Positions 35,493 to 46,486 of a stretch of DNA of 64,000 bases are shown one piece after another. The DNA comes from Rhizobium redzepovicii (GTDB lineage Bacteria; Pseudomonadota; Alphaproteobacteria; Rhizobiales; Rhizobiaceae): assembly GCF_019793435.1 (NCBI RefSeq), contig NZ_JAILYH010000006.1:1-64000 (forward strand), given 5' to 3'. Below the pieces are notes generated by a model. The model made no database searches and was not told the origin of the DNA. It saw only the letters and a list, made by a program, of their open reading frames with translations. A program made the translations under genes and the position numbers. The first letter of the stretch is position 1. The number at the start of each line of letters is the position of its first letter.

Positions 35493-36407
35493 TCAGCGCC
35501 CGCGGCTTCCCTTCAGCATCGACCAGCTATAGAGGAACAGCCCCGCCCAGATCAGTGGAAAGGCGATCATGCGCGCCGTGCCGAGCGGCTCGTGAAAGAT
35601 GAAGACGGCGATCAGGAAGATCATCGTCGGCGCGATATACTGCATGATGCCGATCGTCGACAGCTTCAGCAGCTTGGCGCCATTGGCATAGATCATCAGC
35701 GGCACGGCGGTGATGACGCCGCAGCCGAGCAGCAGCGTCGTGTCGGCAAGGCCGGTGCGGTAGAGATGGCCCTGGCCGCTGCCGAATTCGAGATAAAGGA
35801 TATAGAGCAGGGCAGGGCCGCTGAGGATCAGCACTTCGAGGAAAAAGCCCTGGTTCGGCCCGAGCGGCAGCGTCTTGCGCAGCAAGGCATAGAAACCCCA
35901 GCTGATTGCCAGCGTCAGCGCCACCCACGGAATGCCGCCGCTGTCGAATGCGAGAATGGCGACGGCAAGTGCTGCCAGCGCGATCGCCGCGATCTGCAGC
36001 GGCTGCAGCTTTTCCTTCAGCAGCACCGCGCCGAGGAAGATGCTGAACAGCGGATTGATGAAATAGCCGAGTGCTGCGTCGAGCGAATGGCCGGCGCCGA
36101 TCGCCCAGACATAGGTGCCCCAGTTGACGGTGATCAGCGACGCCGTCAGCGCCGCCATCGCCAGCATACGCGGCGAGCGCAGCGCCGTGGCGATATCCGC
36201 CGTGCGCCCGAGCACGATCAGCACGATGCCGGCCAGCGGCAGCGACCAGACGATGCGGTGGGCGATCACCTCGGCCGGCGAGATATGCGCCACCGCCTTC
36301 ATGTAGATCGGCAGGAAGCCCCAGAGCAGATAGGCCGTCAGCGCGAAGGCAAAACCGCGCGGACTGTCTTCGTTCTTGGCCAGGGGAACGGATGCATCGG
36401 TCGACAT
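35493..36407 (-). CDS. rarD: EamA family transporter RarD
   Basis: A 304-residue inner-membrane protein with ten hydrophobic segments in two EamA repeats. The N-terminus after the cytoplasmic lead is GFAFALTAYLLWGFLPIYMKAVAHISPAE, split here as the family motif LLWGFLPIYMK with the later AHRIVWSLP. The C-terminal repeat contains LKLSTIGIMQYIAPT. RarD proteins were named for chloramphenicol sensitivity and are predicted drug/metabolite exporters; substrates are unknown. It is convergent with the LOG gene. Confidence 0.9.
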   Translation of the reverse strand: MSTDASVPLAKNEDSPRGFAFALTAYLLWGFLPIYMKAVAHISPAEVIAHRIVWSLPLAGIVLIVLGRTADIATALRSPRMLAMAALTASLITVNWGTYVWAIGAGHSLDAALGYFINPLFSIFLGAVLLKEKLQPLQIAAIALAALAVAILAFDSGGIPWVALTLAISWGFYALLRKTLPLGPNQGFFLEVLILSGPALLYILYLEFGSGQGHLYRTGLADTTLLLGCGVITAVPLMIYANGAKLLKLSTIGIMQYIAPTMIFLIAVFIFHEPLGTARMIAFPLIWAGLFLYSWSMLKGSRGR

Positions 36408-36707
36408 CGGGGTGTTTCCATCTTTGTTCTGCTTCTGATCCGGCCTAGCTTAAGCGCCGTGAATAGGCCAATTCATTTCGTTGAATAAAGGCTAAGAGGA
36501 TTTGAAGCGGATGGGAGAAGAATGAACGGATGATAGCGGCAAAGGCTGATATCGGTCTCCAAAAATCCGAATCCTGTTCCAGACTGCCGCGAGCGGGCGA
36601 CAGGTGGACCAATCGAGGGAACCCCGCTGATGATCTGCGCATTCAGTTGACAGGCCCGGCAGGTTCTTTCATCTGGAACGCCAAGCGCCAGACCAGGAGC
36701 CTCTCAC
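36408..36707. other. 300-bp intergenic region before the GNAT gene
   Basis: Separates the divergent rarD and GNAT genes. A consensus -35 box TTGACA occurs at 36647-36652, 55 bases before the GNAT start, with only a weak -10 region after it. No gene, repeat or hairpin was seen. Confidence 0.4.
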
Positions 36708-37187
36708 ATGACCCTTACCTTACGCCCTGCAACGCCTTCAGACGCGGCAACGATCCTGCGATTTGTCCGCGAATTGGCCGATTATGAAAAGGCGATCCAC
36801 GAGGTCGAGGCGACCGAGGAAAGCACGCGTGCGGCGATCTTCGGGGACGGTTCAGTCACGCATGCGCTGATCTGCGAACGCGAGGGTCAAGCCATCGGCA
36901 TCGCGGTCTATTTCTTCAACTATTCGACCTGGCAAGCGAAGAACGGTCTTTATCTAGAGGATCTCTACGTAACGCCGGACGCGCGCGGTTCGGGCGCGGG
37001 CAAGGCGCTGCTGCGGCGCCTGGCGCAGATCGCGCTGGAGAAGGGTTGCGGCCGCTTCGAATGGAGCGTGCTCGACTGGAACGAACCCTCGATCCGTGTC
37101 TACGAGGCGATTGGCGCGGAGCCGCAGAAGGAATGGATCCGCTATAGGATGGCGGGCGAGACGCTGGCGGCGTTTGCCCGCGGTTAG
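36708..37187 (+). CDS. GNAT family N-acetyltransferase
   Basis: A 159-residue acetyl-CoA-dependent acyltransferase. The acetyl-CoA-binding motif A is LYLEDLYVTPDARGSGAGKALL, seen near 83-104 as EDLYVTPDARGSGAG, and motif B has EWSVLDWNEPSIRVYEAIGA. The arrangement resembles eukaryotic-type diamine acetyltransferases (SSAT-like), but substrate assignment from this is weak. The start follows a CAGGAGCC ribosome site. It is convergent with cimA, 17 bases apart. Confidence 0.9.
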   Translation: MTLTLRPATPSDAATILRFVRELADYEKAIHEVEATEESTRAAIFGDGSVTHALICEREGQAIGIAVYFFNYSTWQAKNGLYLEDLYVTPDARGSGAGKALLRRLAQIALEKGCGRFEWSVLDWNEPSIRVYEAIGAEPQKEWIRYRMAGETLAAFARG

Positions 37188-37204
37188 CCGAACCGGCAAA
37201 CAGA

Positions 37205-38818
37205 TTATTCCGCTGCGATCTTGCCGGCAAGCTGCCGGTTCTTCATCAGCTTGTAGATGACGGAATCCATCAGCGCCTGGAACGAAGCGTCGATGATGTT
37301 CTCGGAAACGCCGACCGTCCACCAGCGCACGCCATCGCTGTCGGTGGATTCGATCAGCACGCGGGTGATTGCCGCCGTGCCGCCATTGAGGATACGCACC
37401 TTGAAATCGGCGAGCACGAGATCGTCGATCTCGTGCTGGTACTTGCCGAAATCCTTGCGCAGCGCCAGGTCGAGCGCGTTGACCGGGCCTTCGGCATCGG
37501 CAACCGACATCAGCGTCTGGCCGTCGATCGTGATCTTGACCACCGCTTCCGAGACGATCTTCACGCGGCCGAGACTGTCGAAGCGGCGCTCGATCATCAC
37601 CCGGAAGCCTTCGATGGTGAAGAATTCCGGTATCGTGCCGAGCGTGCGATGCGCCAACAGTTCGAAGCTCGCATCGGCACCCTCATAGGCATAGCCGATC
37701 GATTCACGGTCCTTGACGATCGAGATCAGCAGATCGAGCTTCGGATCGTCCTTGGCGACCACGATACCGCGCCGCTTCAGCGCATTGATGAAGTTCGCTT
37801 TGCCGCCCTGGTCCGACACCATGACCTTGCGGAAATTGCCGACGCTCTCCGGCGGCACATGTTCGTAGGTCCTCGGGTCCTTGATCAGCGCCGACGCATG
37901 GATGCCGGCCTTGGTGGCGAAGGCGGAGGCGCCGACATAGGGCATCTGATGATCGGGCGAGCGGTTGAGCAACTCGTCGAAAGCGTGCGAGAGCCGGGTG
38001 AGATTGAGCAGCCGCTCCTCATCGATCGCCGTTTCGAAACGTGTATTATAAGCGCTCTTCAGCGCCAAGGTCGGGATAAGCGTCACCAGATTAGCGTTGC
38101 CGCAGCGCTCGCCGATGCCGTTCAGCGTGCCCTGGATCTGCCGGACGCCGGCTTCGACGGCAGCCAGCGAATTGGCGACCGCCTGGCCGGTATCGTTATG
38201 GGCATGGATGCCGAGACAGCGGCCGGGAACGCCTGAAGTGATTACCGCCTCGACAATGGTGCGTACCTCTGGCGGCTGCGTGCCGCCATTGGTGTCGCAA
38301 AGCACGACCCAGCGGGCGCCACTCTCATAGGCGGTCTTGGCACAGGCGAGCGCATAGGCCGGATTGGCCTTGAAACCGTCGAAGAAATGCTCGCAATCGA
38401 CGATCGCTTCCTTGCCGGCGCCGACCGCCGCCTTGACGCTTTCGGCGATGCTTTCGAGGTTTTCCTCATTGGTGCAGCCGAGCGCCACCGCGACATGATA
38501 ATCCCAGCTCTTGGCGACGAAACAGATGGCGTCGGATTTCGCCTGCAGCAGCCCGGCAATGCCGGGATCGTTGGAAACCGAAACGCCCGCCCGCTTCGTC
38601 ATGCCGAAGGCGACGAAGCTGGCCTGGCTGGTGCGCTTCTCGCTGAAAAAGGCGGTATCGGTCGGATTGGCGCCGGGATAGCCGCCCTCGACGTAATCGA
38701 TGCCGAATTCGTCCAGCATCGCGGCGATCGCAATCTTGTCCTCGACCGAGAAATCGATCCCGGGCGTCTGCTGCCCGTCCCGCAGCGTCGTGTCGAAGAG
38801 ATAGATGCGTTCTTTCAT
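37205..38818 (-). CDS. cimA: Citramalate synthase
   Basis: Condenses pyruvate and acetyl-CoA to (R)-citramalate, an entry to isoleucine synthesis. The protein is 537 residues. The HMGL-like TIM barrel begins YLFDTTLRDGQQTPG with the catalytic Arg-Asp. The metal histidines are in GIHAHNDTGQA, and the C-terminal LeuA-type regulatory domain follows at about 390-520. Length and the DTTLRDGQQ lead fit the TIGR00977 citramalate synthase group rather than classical LeuA. The ATG at 38818 has a GGGAGGAAACGAC ribosome site. Its 176-bp upstream gap holds a REP-like palindrome cluster. Confidence 0.92.
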   Translation of the reverse strand: MKERIYLFDTTLRDGQQTPGIDFSVEDKIAIAAMLDEFGIDYVEGGYPGANPTDTAFFSEKRTSQASFVAFGMTKRAGVSVSNDPGIAGLLQAKSDAICFVAKSWDYHVAVALGCTNEENLESIAESVKAAVGAGKEAIVDCEHFFDGFKANPAYALACAKTAYESGARWVVLCDTNGGTQPPEVRTIVEAVITSGVPGRCLGIHAHNDTGQAVANSLAAVEAGVRQIQGTLNGIGERCGNANLVTLIPTLALKSAYNTRFETAIDEERLLNLTRLSHAFDELLNRSPDHQMPYVGASAFATKAGIHASALIKDPRTYEHVPPESVGNFRKVMVSDQGGKANFINALKRRGIVVAKDDPKLDLLISIVKDRESIGYAYEGADASFELLAHRTLGTIPEFFTIEGFRVMIERRFDSLGRVKIVSEAVVKITIDGQTLMSVADAEGPVNALDLALRKDFGKYQHEIDDLVLADFKVRILNGGTAAITRVLIESTDSDGVRWWTVGVSENIIDASFQALMDSVIYKLMKNRQLAGKIAAE

Positions 38819-38864
38819 GTCGTTTCCTCCCGGCAAGCGGGTGTTGTTGGAATGCGGATGCTGC

Positions 38865-38981
38865 CCCTCATCCGGCTGCCGCCACCTTCTCCCCGTTCTG
38901 ACGGGGAGAAGGGAGATGCCGCGCCGTATCGCAGAGCTCGTTCCCTCTCCCCGCGCGCGGGGAGAGGGCTAGGGTGAGAGG
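38865..38981. repeat. REP-like palindrome cluster
   Basis: Contains CTTCTCCCCG / CGGGGAGAAG (38886-38911) and CCCTCTCCCCGCG / CGCGGGGAGAGGG (38943-38968), the second nearly perfect. The opening CCCTCATCCGGCTGCCGCCA is a familiar rhizobial intergenic repeat. It lies between pip and cimA. Confidence 0.75.
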
Positions 38982-38994
38982 CTACCTCAAACAA

Positions 38995-40426
<1,432 letters not shown>

Positions 40427-40430
<4 letters not shown>

Positions 40431-40915
40431 GAGATTTCTCCGAGGGGCCAGCTTTTCGTGTCGTGGTCGGGGTGCTGATGGTTGCTTGCCGCAATCGCAT
40501 CCTCGCGGTCGGGCGTTTCGGGCTCTGGTTCGAGCGGCAGGCCGTCGAGTGCGTGAAACCAGGACATCTTGCGGCCGGTGTTCGATTGCATCACCGGCTT
40601 GACCACGTCGGGATCGTCCAACGAGCCGAGGGTGATGTTGATGAAATCCGTCCCCGGAATATCGTAGAACAGCGGCGTGCCGCAATCGCCGCAGAAACCG
40701 CGCCGCACGAGGTCAGAGGAGTGGAACCATTTCGCCGCGCCGCGCGTCAGGGTGAAATTGCTGTGCTTCACGCCGCCAAGCGGCATGAAATAATTGCCGG
40801 CCGCTTTCTGGCACATGCGGCAATGGCAAAGATGGGGAGAACCGACTTCGCCTTCGGCGCGGTAACGCACCGCTCCGCACTGGCACCCGCCGTTTTTGTC
40901 CGCGTCCGCTGTCAT
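40427..40915 (-). CDS. GFA family zinc-binding protein (second of three)
   Basis: A 162-residue paralogue with the same cysteine layout: GGCQCGAVRY, LCHCRMCQK and FCGDCGTP. The C-terminus has NHQHPDHDTKSWP. The middle region differs most (MSWFHALDGLPLEPEPE), suggesting different substrates or partners. The ATG at 40915 is chosen because it has an AAGGAG site and overlaps the previous stop; an in-frame ATG seven codons earlier lies within the previous gene. Confidence 0.9.
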
Positions 40916-41388
40916 CTGGGCTCCTTGGGTGGCCATGTCTGGGTCTCATGATCGGGATGCTGGTAGGAGACGAGTTCGAGCACGAAGGGGGCGGCTTGTG
41001 CATCCTCTTCCGTCCGGTGCCCCGGCAACTCGTGCAGATGATCGACGAAGCCGATCTTGCCCTCGATGCCGTATTGCACGACCGGCGGAAGCGCCGAAGG
41101 ATCGTCGAAGGCGCCTGCGGCAATTGCAACCCCGTCAGGCGCCTCGTAGGAGAGCGGCGTGCCGCAATCGCCGCAGAAGCCGCGCTCGACGAAATTGGAA
41201 GAGCGGAACTTTTTCCGCTCGCCGCGTGTCCACGCGAAATCGGCGCCGCGCACCGAGACCAGCGGCGCATAATAGGCGCCGAACGCCTTCTGGCACATGC
41301 GGCAATGACAGATCGACGAATCTTTGAGTTCGCCGCTGACGCGAAAGCGCACCGCGCCACACTGGCAGCCGCCGGTATAGGTGGTCAT
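40912..41388 (-). CDS. GFA family zinc-binding protein (third of three, first in the operon)
   Basis: A 158-residue paralogue with GGCQCGAVRF, ICHCRMCQK and FCGDCGTP zinc sites, ending SYQHPDHETQTWPP. It leads the operon GFA-GFA-GFA-pip, and its ATG at 41388 has a GGAGGG ribosome site. The upstream gap contains the long inverted repeat at 41429-41576, which separates it from cysS. Confidence 0.9.
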   Translation of the reverse strand: MTTYTGGCQCGAVRFRVSGELKDSSICHCRMCQKAFGAYYAPLVSVRGADFAWTRGERKKFRSSNFVERGFCGDCGTPLSYEAPDGVAIAAGAFDDPSALPPVVQYGIEGKIGFVDHLHELPGHRTEEDAQAAPFVLELVSYQHPDHETQTWPPKEPR

Positions 41389-41428
41389 GGACAATCCCTC
41401 CGCAACAATGTGGATGAGAAAAAGAGAA

Positions 41429-41576
41429 CCCCTCCCAACCCTCCCCACAAGGGGGAGGGCTCTCCCGTGATGCCGCCTTCATTCCCGCCTCGAAGGCTTG
41501 CGTTTGCGGTGAGGTCGCTTCGGAGCAGTACAGCGCCGTAGCCCCTCCCCCTTGTGGGGAGGGGTTGGGGAGGGGC
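41429..41576. repeat. Inverted repeat element with about 31-bp arms
   Basis: The left arm (41429-41459) reads CCCCTCCCAACCCTCCCCAC onward. The right arm (41543-41576) is its inverted copy with a few extra G residues. Both arms contain the CCCCACAAGGGGGAGGG motif, itself partly palindromic. The 80-bp centre has no open frame of note. It lies between cysS and the GFA operon. Confidence 0.8.
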
Positions 41577-41596
41577 CTTATCCGAAGACACGGGTC

Positions 41597-42988
41597 TCAC
41601 CGCTTGACCTCCCACGTCGTCATCCGCTCGCCGGTCGCCGCATCCTTGCCGTCTTTCAGCTGGATGCCCTTTGCCGTCAGTTCGTCGCGGATCTTGTCGG
41701 CTTCGGCGAAGTTTTTCGCCTTCAGCATTTCAAGCCGCATGGCGACCAACGCATCGACCGCCGCTGCGACGGCCTGGTCGATTTCGGCTTTCTTCGGCAG
41801 CAGGCCGAGGAACGCAGCCGTCGCGGCAAAACGGGCGGCCGCGGCGGGATCGTTATGGGCGGCCTGCGCCAGCGCATGTAAGGCCTGCACCGCCGCGACC
41901 GTGTTGAGGTCGTCGGCGAGCGCGGTCAGCACGGTTTCATCCGGCGCGGCATCGCCGGCTTCCGTCGCCGGCCATTTGGCGAGCAGGCGTTCAGCCTCTT
42001 CCAGCCGCTTGATCGAGAAATCGATCGGCTCGCGGTAATGGGTCATCAGCATCGCAAGGCGCAGCACCTCGCCCGGCCATTTGCGGCCGCCGAAAATCTG
42101 CGTATGCAGCAGATCGTGAATGGTGACGAAATTGCCTTCGGATTTCGACATTTTGCGGCCTTCGACCTGCACGAAGCCGTTGTGCATCCAGACATTCGCC
42201 ATCACCTTGGTGCCATGGGCGCAACGTGACTGGGCGATCTCGTTTTCATGGTGCGGGAAGATCAGGTCCAGCCCGCCGCCGTGAATGTCGAAGATATCGC
42301 CGAGATAACGCCGGCTCATCGCCGAGCATTCGATATGCCAGCCCGGTCGGCCACGGCCCCATGGGCTCTCCCAGCCGGGTTCGTTGTGGCTCGACAGCTT
42401 CCAGAGCACGAAATCGCCCGGGTTCTTTTTATGCGCATCGACGGCGACGCGGGCGCCTGCCTGCTGTTCGTCGAGCGGGCGCTTCGAAAGCTGGCCGTAA
42501 TCCGCCATGGACTTAGTGTCGAACAGCACTTCGCCCGCTGCCACATAGGCATGGCCGTTGCCGATCAGCTTCTCGATGATCTCGGTCATCTCAACGATAT
42601 TGTCGGTGGCGCGCGGCTCGACGCTCGGCTCCAGGCAGCCGAGTTCGGCGACATCGGCGTGAAACTGCGTCTCGGTCCTTTCGGTGACCGCCCGGATCGC
42701 TTGGTTGAGCGGCAGGCCCGGATGATCCCTCAGCGCCCGCGCATTGATCTTGTCGTCGACATCCGTGATGTTGCGGGCATAGGTGACGTGATCCTCGCCA
42801 TAGACATGGCGCAGCAGCCGGAACAGCACGTCGAAGACGATGACCGGGCGGGCGTTGCCGATATGAGCGAAATCATAGACGGTCGGGCCGCAGACATACA
42901 TGCGGACATTGTCCGGATCGATCGGCGCAAAGACCGATTCTTCCCGTGTCAGCGTGTTGTACAGCTTCAGTTCCGGCATGCCGCCCAT
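41597..42988 (-). CDS. cysS: Cysteinyl-tRNA synthetase
   Basis: Charges tRNA-Cys. The protein is 463 residues, a class I synthetase. The zinc-binding [15 protein letters not shown] contains the HIGH-like HIGN, and the second zinc cysteine is in WHIECSAMS. The KMSKS motif is KMSKSEGNF near residue 266. The C-terminal anticodon-binding helix bundle follows. The start at 42988 ([11 protein letters not shown]) is favoured because GGGAGAG lies at the right distance; the second Met is possible. Confidence 0.96.
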   Translation of the reverse strand: MGGMPELKLYNTLTREESVFAPIDPDNVRMYVCGPTVYDFAHIGNARPVIVFDVLFRLLRHVYGEDHVTYARNITDVDDKINARALRDHPGLPLNQAIRAVTERTETQFHADVAELGCLEPSVEPRATDNIVEMTEIIEKLIGNGHAYVAAGEVLFDTKSMADYGQLSKRPLDEQQAGARVAVDAHKKNPGDFVLWKLSSHNEPGWESPWGRGRPGWHIECSAMSRRYLGDIFDIHGGGLDLIFPHHENEIAQSRCAHGTKVMANVWMHNGFVQVEGRKMSKSEGNFVTIHDLLHTQIFGGRKWPGEVLRLAMLMTHYREPIDFSIKRLEEAERLLAKWPATEAGDAAPDETVLTALADDLNTVAAVQALHALAQAAHNDPAAAARFAATAAFLGLLPKKAEIDQAVAAAVDALVAMRLEMLKAKNFAEADKIRDELTAKGIQLKDGKDAATGERMTTWEVKR

Positions 42989-43270
42989 TCCACTCTCCCA
43001 TAAGCACAACTAGAAAAATATCGCGACCGGCGGGCCGGGGCGTTTCGCATCTGACTATTTGGGAGACGAAAACGGCCGGGCCAGCGCGTGCGCTAGCGAA
43101 TAATCTTCCGGCAGATAATGCAGATAACCGTTTTCATGGCGGGATTTATGGCGCGGGAATGACCTTTGGTCAAGAGGGGCAAGCGATGATCCGCGGCACG
43201 GCTCACCTGCCATTTTCGTGGCGCAAATCGCTTATAGGCAGTTGGGAGTTGCTCAATAGGAGAGGACTGC

Positions 43271-44020
43271 GTGAGAGGCTGGGGCCGGGGGATGATCGGA
43301 GCGATTGCAATTCTGGCAGTCGCATCGACCGCATATTTCGCATACGATTTCGGTATGCTTCGTTTCAATAATCCGTCTTTGTCAACCTATCCGATCCAGG
43401 GCATCGATGTCAGCCATCACCAGGGCGATATCGATTGGAAGACGGTGGCCGCGCAGCCGAACGTGCGCTTTGCGATTATGAAGGCGACCGAAGGCGGCGA
43501 CCACAAGGATTCGAGGTTCGCCGACAATTGGCAGCGCGCCGGCGATGCCGGAATGGTCAGGGGCGCTTATCATTTCTTCACCTTCTGCCGCCCGGGCAAG
43601 GATCAGGCGCAGAATGTCCTGGCGACCGTGCCGCGGCAGCCGGGGACCCTGCCCATCACCGTCGATCTGGAGTTCGTCGGCAATTGCAACAAGGTCCCGA
43701 CGGTCGAGGAAATGGCGACTGAGGTGAACGCCTTCTTCGCCGAGCTGAAGGGTGCCTTTCCAGAAAAGCCGATTTTCTATGTCACCCAGGAGTTCTACGA
43801 TCAGTATCTAAAGGGCAATGAATCCCGCTTCCCCGATCATTACCTCTGGCTGCGGAGCGTGTTTCAGGAACCGGCGCAGCAAGGCTGCGGTCGTTGGTCG
43901 ATCTGGCAATTTTCCGACAATGGCAGTGTCAACGGCATTCAGGGGGCGGTGGACCTCAATGCGCTCTGCCCGTCGGAGACAGGCTTCGCGCATCTGTTCC
44001 CGGCAGTTGCAGCCAAGTGA
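43271..44020 (+). CDS. Glycoside hydrolase family 25 muramidase (lysozyme)
   Basis: A 249-residue protein that should hydrolyse peptidoglycan. One N-terminal hydrophobic segment (about 8-26) acts as signal peptide or anchor. The GH25 domain begins GIDVSHHQGDIDW and continues with the active-site motif VDLEF near residue 137. The later YHFFTFCRP and WSIWQFSDNGSVNGI match the C-terminal part of the barrel. The start is GTG, with AGGAGAGGACTGC before it. It is probably a cell-wall remodelling enzyme, not phage, as no phage genes are near. Confidence 0.9.
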   Translation: MRGWGRGMIGAIAILAVASTAYFAYDFGMLRFNNPSLSTYPIQGIDVSHHQGDIDWKTVAAQPNVRFAIMKATEGGDHKDSRFADNWQRAGDAGMVRGAYHFFTFCRPGKDQAQNVLATVPRQPGTLPITVDLEFVGNCNKVPTVEEMATEVNAFFAELKGAFPEKPIFYVTQEFYDQYLKGNESRFPDHYLWLRSVFQEPAQQGCGRWSIWQFSDNGSVNGIQGAVDLNALCPSETGFAHLFPAVAAK

Positions 44021-44027
44021 GCCTGGC

Positions 44028-44768
44028 TTATTCCGGCAGCCGGTAATCGGCGAGCTTATTGTCCCGCACAATGAACAGTTTGCCCGTCTCGGTCACGCCG
44101 GGGCCGAGCAGAGGCAGGATCGCCTTGGCGACCTCGGAAGGATGCGGCAGCGTCTGCGGATCTTCGCCGGGCACCGCCTGGGCGCGCATCGCCGTGCGGG
44201 TCGCGCCGGGATCGACGCTGGTGATGCGCAACGGCGTCGATTGGCTTTCGCCGGCCCAGGTCCGGGCCAGTGCCTCGACGGCGGCCTTGGAGGCGGAATA
44301 GGCGCTCCAGAAAGGCCGGCATTTATGGGCGGCACCCGATGACAGGATGACGGCGCGGCCGCCATCCGAGCGGGCGAGCAGCGGGTCGACCGATCGGATC
44401 AGCCGCCATGTCGCAGTGACGTTGATGGTCATCACCTTCTCGAACACCTTCGCCTCGATATGGCCGATCGGCGAGATGACGCCGAGTACGCCGGCATTGG
44501 CGACGAGGATATCGAGTTTGCCCCAGCGTTCGAAGATCGAGCCGCCGAGCGCGTCGATTGCGTTCATGTCCGCCAGGTCGAAGGGCACCAGTGTCGCCGT
44601 GCCGCCGATGGCCTTGATCGCGTCATCGAGATCCTCGAGCCCGCCGACCGTGCGGGCGCAGGCGATGACATGGGCGCCGGCTTTCGCAAGCTCAAGCGCC
44701 GTGAAATAGCCAATGCCGCGCGATGCACCGGTGACGAGTGCGATCTTGCCCTCAAGATTGATATTCAT
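44028..44768 (-). CDS. Short-chain dehydrogenase/reductase
   Basis: A 246-residue classical SDR. The NAD(P) site is TGASRGIG near residue 13, the NAG motif is in VANAGVLG, the catalytic serine in LSSGAAHK, and the YSASKAA Tyr-Lys pair is present. Substrate unknown. The ATG at 44768 begins MNINLEGKIALVTGASRG. It lies 77 bases downstream of purF on the same strand, an arrangement kept in related genomes. Confidence 0.9.
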   Translation of the reverse strand: MNINLEGKIALVTGASRGIGYFTALELAKAGAHVIACARTVGGLEDLDDAIKAIGGTATLVPFDLADMNAIDALGGSIFERWGKLDILVANAGVLGVISPIGHIEAKVFEKVMTINVTATWRLIRSVDPLLARSDGGRAVILSSGAAHKCRPFWSAYSASKAAVEALARTWAGESQSTPLRITSVDPGATRTAMRAQAVPGEDPQTLPHPSEVAKAILPLLGPGVTETGKLFIVRDNKLADYRLPE

Positions 44769-44845
44769 CTGCTCCGGTTCCGGATTTGCTTGCGAAGGCG
44801 AGGGGCGCAACAGCCCCTCGGAAGGGAGGTTAATGCAGCGGCGGC

Positions 44846-46336
44846 TCAGCCGTTGCTGGCAAGCATCGAAAGCTTGTTGCCCATCGACTCGCCGTTCTTG
44901 TCGAGCAGGCGGGTCGGATAGTCACCGGTGAAGTAATGGTCGGTGAACTGCGGGCGGGCCGGATTGCGGTCCTCGCCGCCGACGGCGCGGTAGAGCCCGT
45001 TGATCGACAGGAAGGCAAGCGAATCGGCGCCGATATATTTGGCCATGGCTTCGACATCGGCATATTGGTTGGCCAAGAGCTTTTCGGCATCGGGCGTGTC
45101 GATGCCGTAGAAGTCGGGGAAGAAGATCATCGGACTGGCGACGCGGAGATGGACTTCGCGCGCACCAGCCTCGCGGATCATCTGGACGATCTTCAGAGAC
45201 GTCGTACCGCGCACGATGGAATCATCGACCAGCACCACGCGCTTGCCTTCGATCATCGCCCGGTTGGCGGAATGTTTCAGCTTCACGCCGAAGGCGCGGA
45301 TCTGCTGGGTCGGCTCGATGAAGGTGCGGCCGACATAATGGTTGCGGATGATGCCGTATTCGAAGGGAATTCCGCTTTCCTGTGCGTAGCCGAGCGCCGC
45401 CGGCGTGCCGCCATCCGGCACCGGGACGACCACGTCGGCCTCGACAGGCGATTCCTTGGCGAGGTTCATGCCCATGTTCTTGCGCGTCGTATAGACGTTG
45501 CGGCCGCCGACGACCGAGTCCGGCCGGGCGAAATAGACATATTCGAACAGGCAGAGGCGCTCCGGCTGCGGCTTGCCGGGCTTGCGGGCATCGATGCTGA
45601 TCGAGCCGTCGGGCTGAATTTCGCAGATGACGACCTCGCCGTTTTCGACATCGCGGATGAATTTGGCGCCGATGATGTCGAGCGCGCAGGTTTCCGAGCA
45701 GAAGATCGGCTTGCCGTCGAGTTCGCCCATCACAAGTGGGCGGATGCCTGTAGGGTCACGCGCTGCAATCAGCTTGGTGCGCGTCATCGCGAGCATCGAA
45801 TAGCCGCCTTCCATCTGGCGGATGGCATCGATGAAGCGGTCGGATGTGGAGGCATGGCGGGAGCGGGCGATGAGGTGGAGGACCACTTCGGTATCGGACG
45901 TCGACTGACAGATGGCGCCGGTCGCGATGATCTGGCGACGCAGCGTCAGGCCGTTGGTGAAATTACCGTTATGGGCAACGGCAATGCCGCCTTCCTCAAG
46001 TTCGGCAAAGAGCGGCTGCACGTTGCGCATCGCCACTTCGCCGGTTGTCGAGTAGCGGGTATGACCGATCGATATGCTGCCGGGCAGGCGGGCGAGCGTC
46101 ATCGGATTGGTATAGTGGTCGCCGACGAGCCCCATATGGCGCTCCTGGTAGAAGCGCTTGCCGTCGAAGGAGACGATGCCGGCCGCTTCCTGCCCGCGAT
46201 GCTGCAGAGCATGCAGGCCGAGAGCCGTCAGTGCCGCGGCATCGGGGTGTCCCAAAATTCCGAAAACCCCGCATTCTTCATGCAGCGTATCTCCGTCGAG
46301 CGGATCGTCGGTGGGCAAGGAATGGGACTGGTTCAT
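44846..46336 (-). CDS. purF: Amidophosphoribosyltransferase
   Basis: First committed enzyme of purine synthesis: PRPP plus glutamine gives 5-phosphoribosylamine. The protein is 496 residues. The N-terminal nucleophile cysteine is C22 in EECGVFGI, after a 21-residue propeptide to be removed. The glutaminase domain is followed by the phosphoribosyltransferase domain with the PRPP loop VLVDDSIVRGTTS near 365. The N-terminal propeptide marks it as the Bacillus-type enzyme. The upstream gap holds a small hairpin (GGCATTTCCAG / CTGGAATGCC). Confidence 0.96.
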   Translation of the reverse strand: MNQSHSLPTDDPLDGDTLHEECGVFGILGHPDAAALTALGLHALQHRGQEAAGIVSFDGKRFYQERHMGLVGDHYTNPMTLARLPGSISIGHTRYSTTGEVAMRNVQPLFAELEEGGIAVAHNGNFTNGLTLRRQIIATGAICQSTSDTEVVLHLIARSRHASTSDRFIDAIRQMEGGYSMLAMTRTKLIAARDPTGIRPLVMGELDGKPIFCSETCALDIIGAKFIRDVENGEVVICEIQPDGSISIDARKPGKPQPERLCLFEYVYFARPDSVVGGRNVYTTRKNMGMNLAKESPVEADVVVPVPDGGTPAALGYAQESGIPFEYGIIRNHYVGRTFIEPTQQIRAFGVKLKHSANRAMIEGKRVVLVDDSIVRGTTSLKIVQMIREAGAREVHLRVASPMIFFPDFYGIDTPDAEKLLANQYADVEAMAKYIGADSLAFLSINGLYRAVGGEDRNPARPQFTDHYFTGDYPTRLLDKNGESMGNKLSMLASNG

Positions 46337-46486
46337 TTCTGCGGGCCTCTGCTCTCACAAGAATGGATCGGCATTTCCAGAAATAGCTGAAGCCCGACAG
46401 AGCTGGAATGCCCGGCCGGACCTCTCATTTCAACTCCCGCTCAAATGGCAATTGCCGGAAGGCGGGTCAAGCTCTTGAACACTGTG

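Noticed and set aside
43187..43371. Frame with a GAGGGG ribosome site overlapping the muramidase start
   Set aside because: It reads out of frame into the GH25 gene, which has an AGGAGAGGA site of its own and clear similarity.
43271..44020. GH25 muramidase as a phage remnant
   Set aside because: No holin, spanin or other phage gene nearby; the protein carries its own N-terminal hydrophobic export segment and sits between ordinary chromosomal genes.
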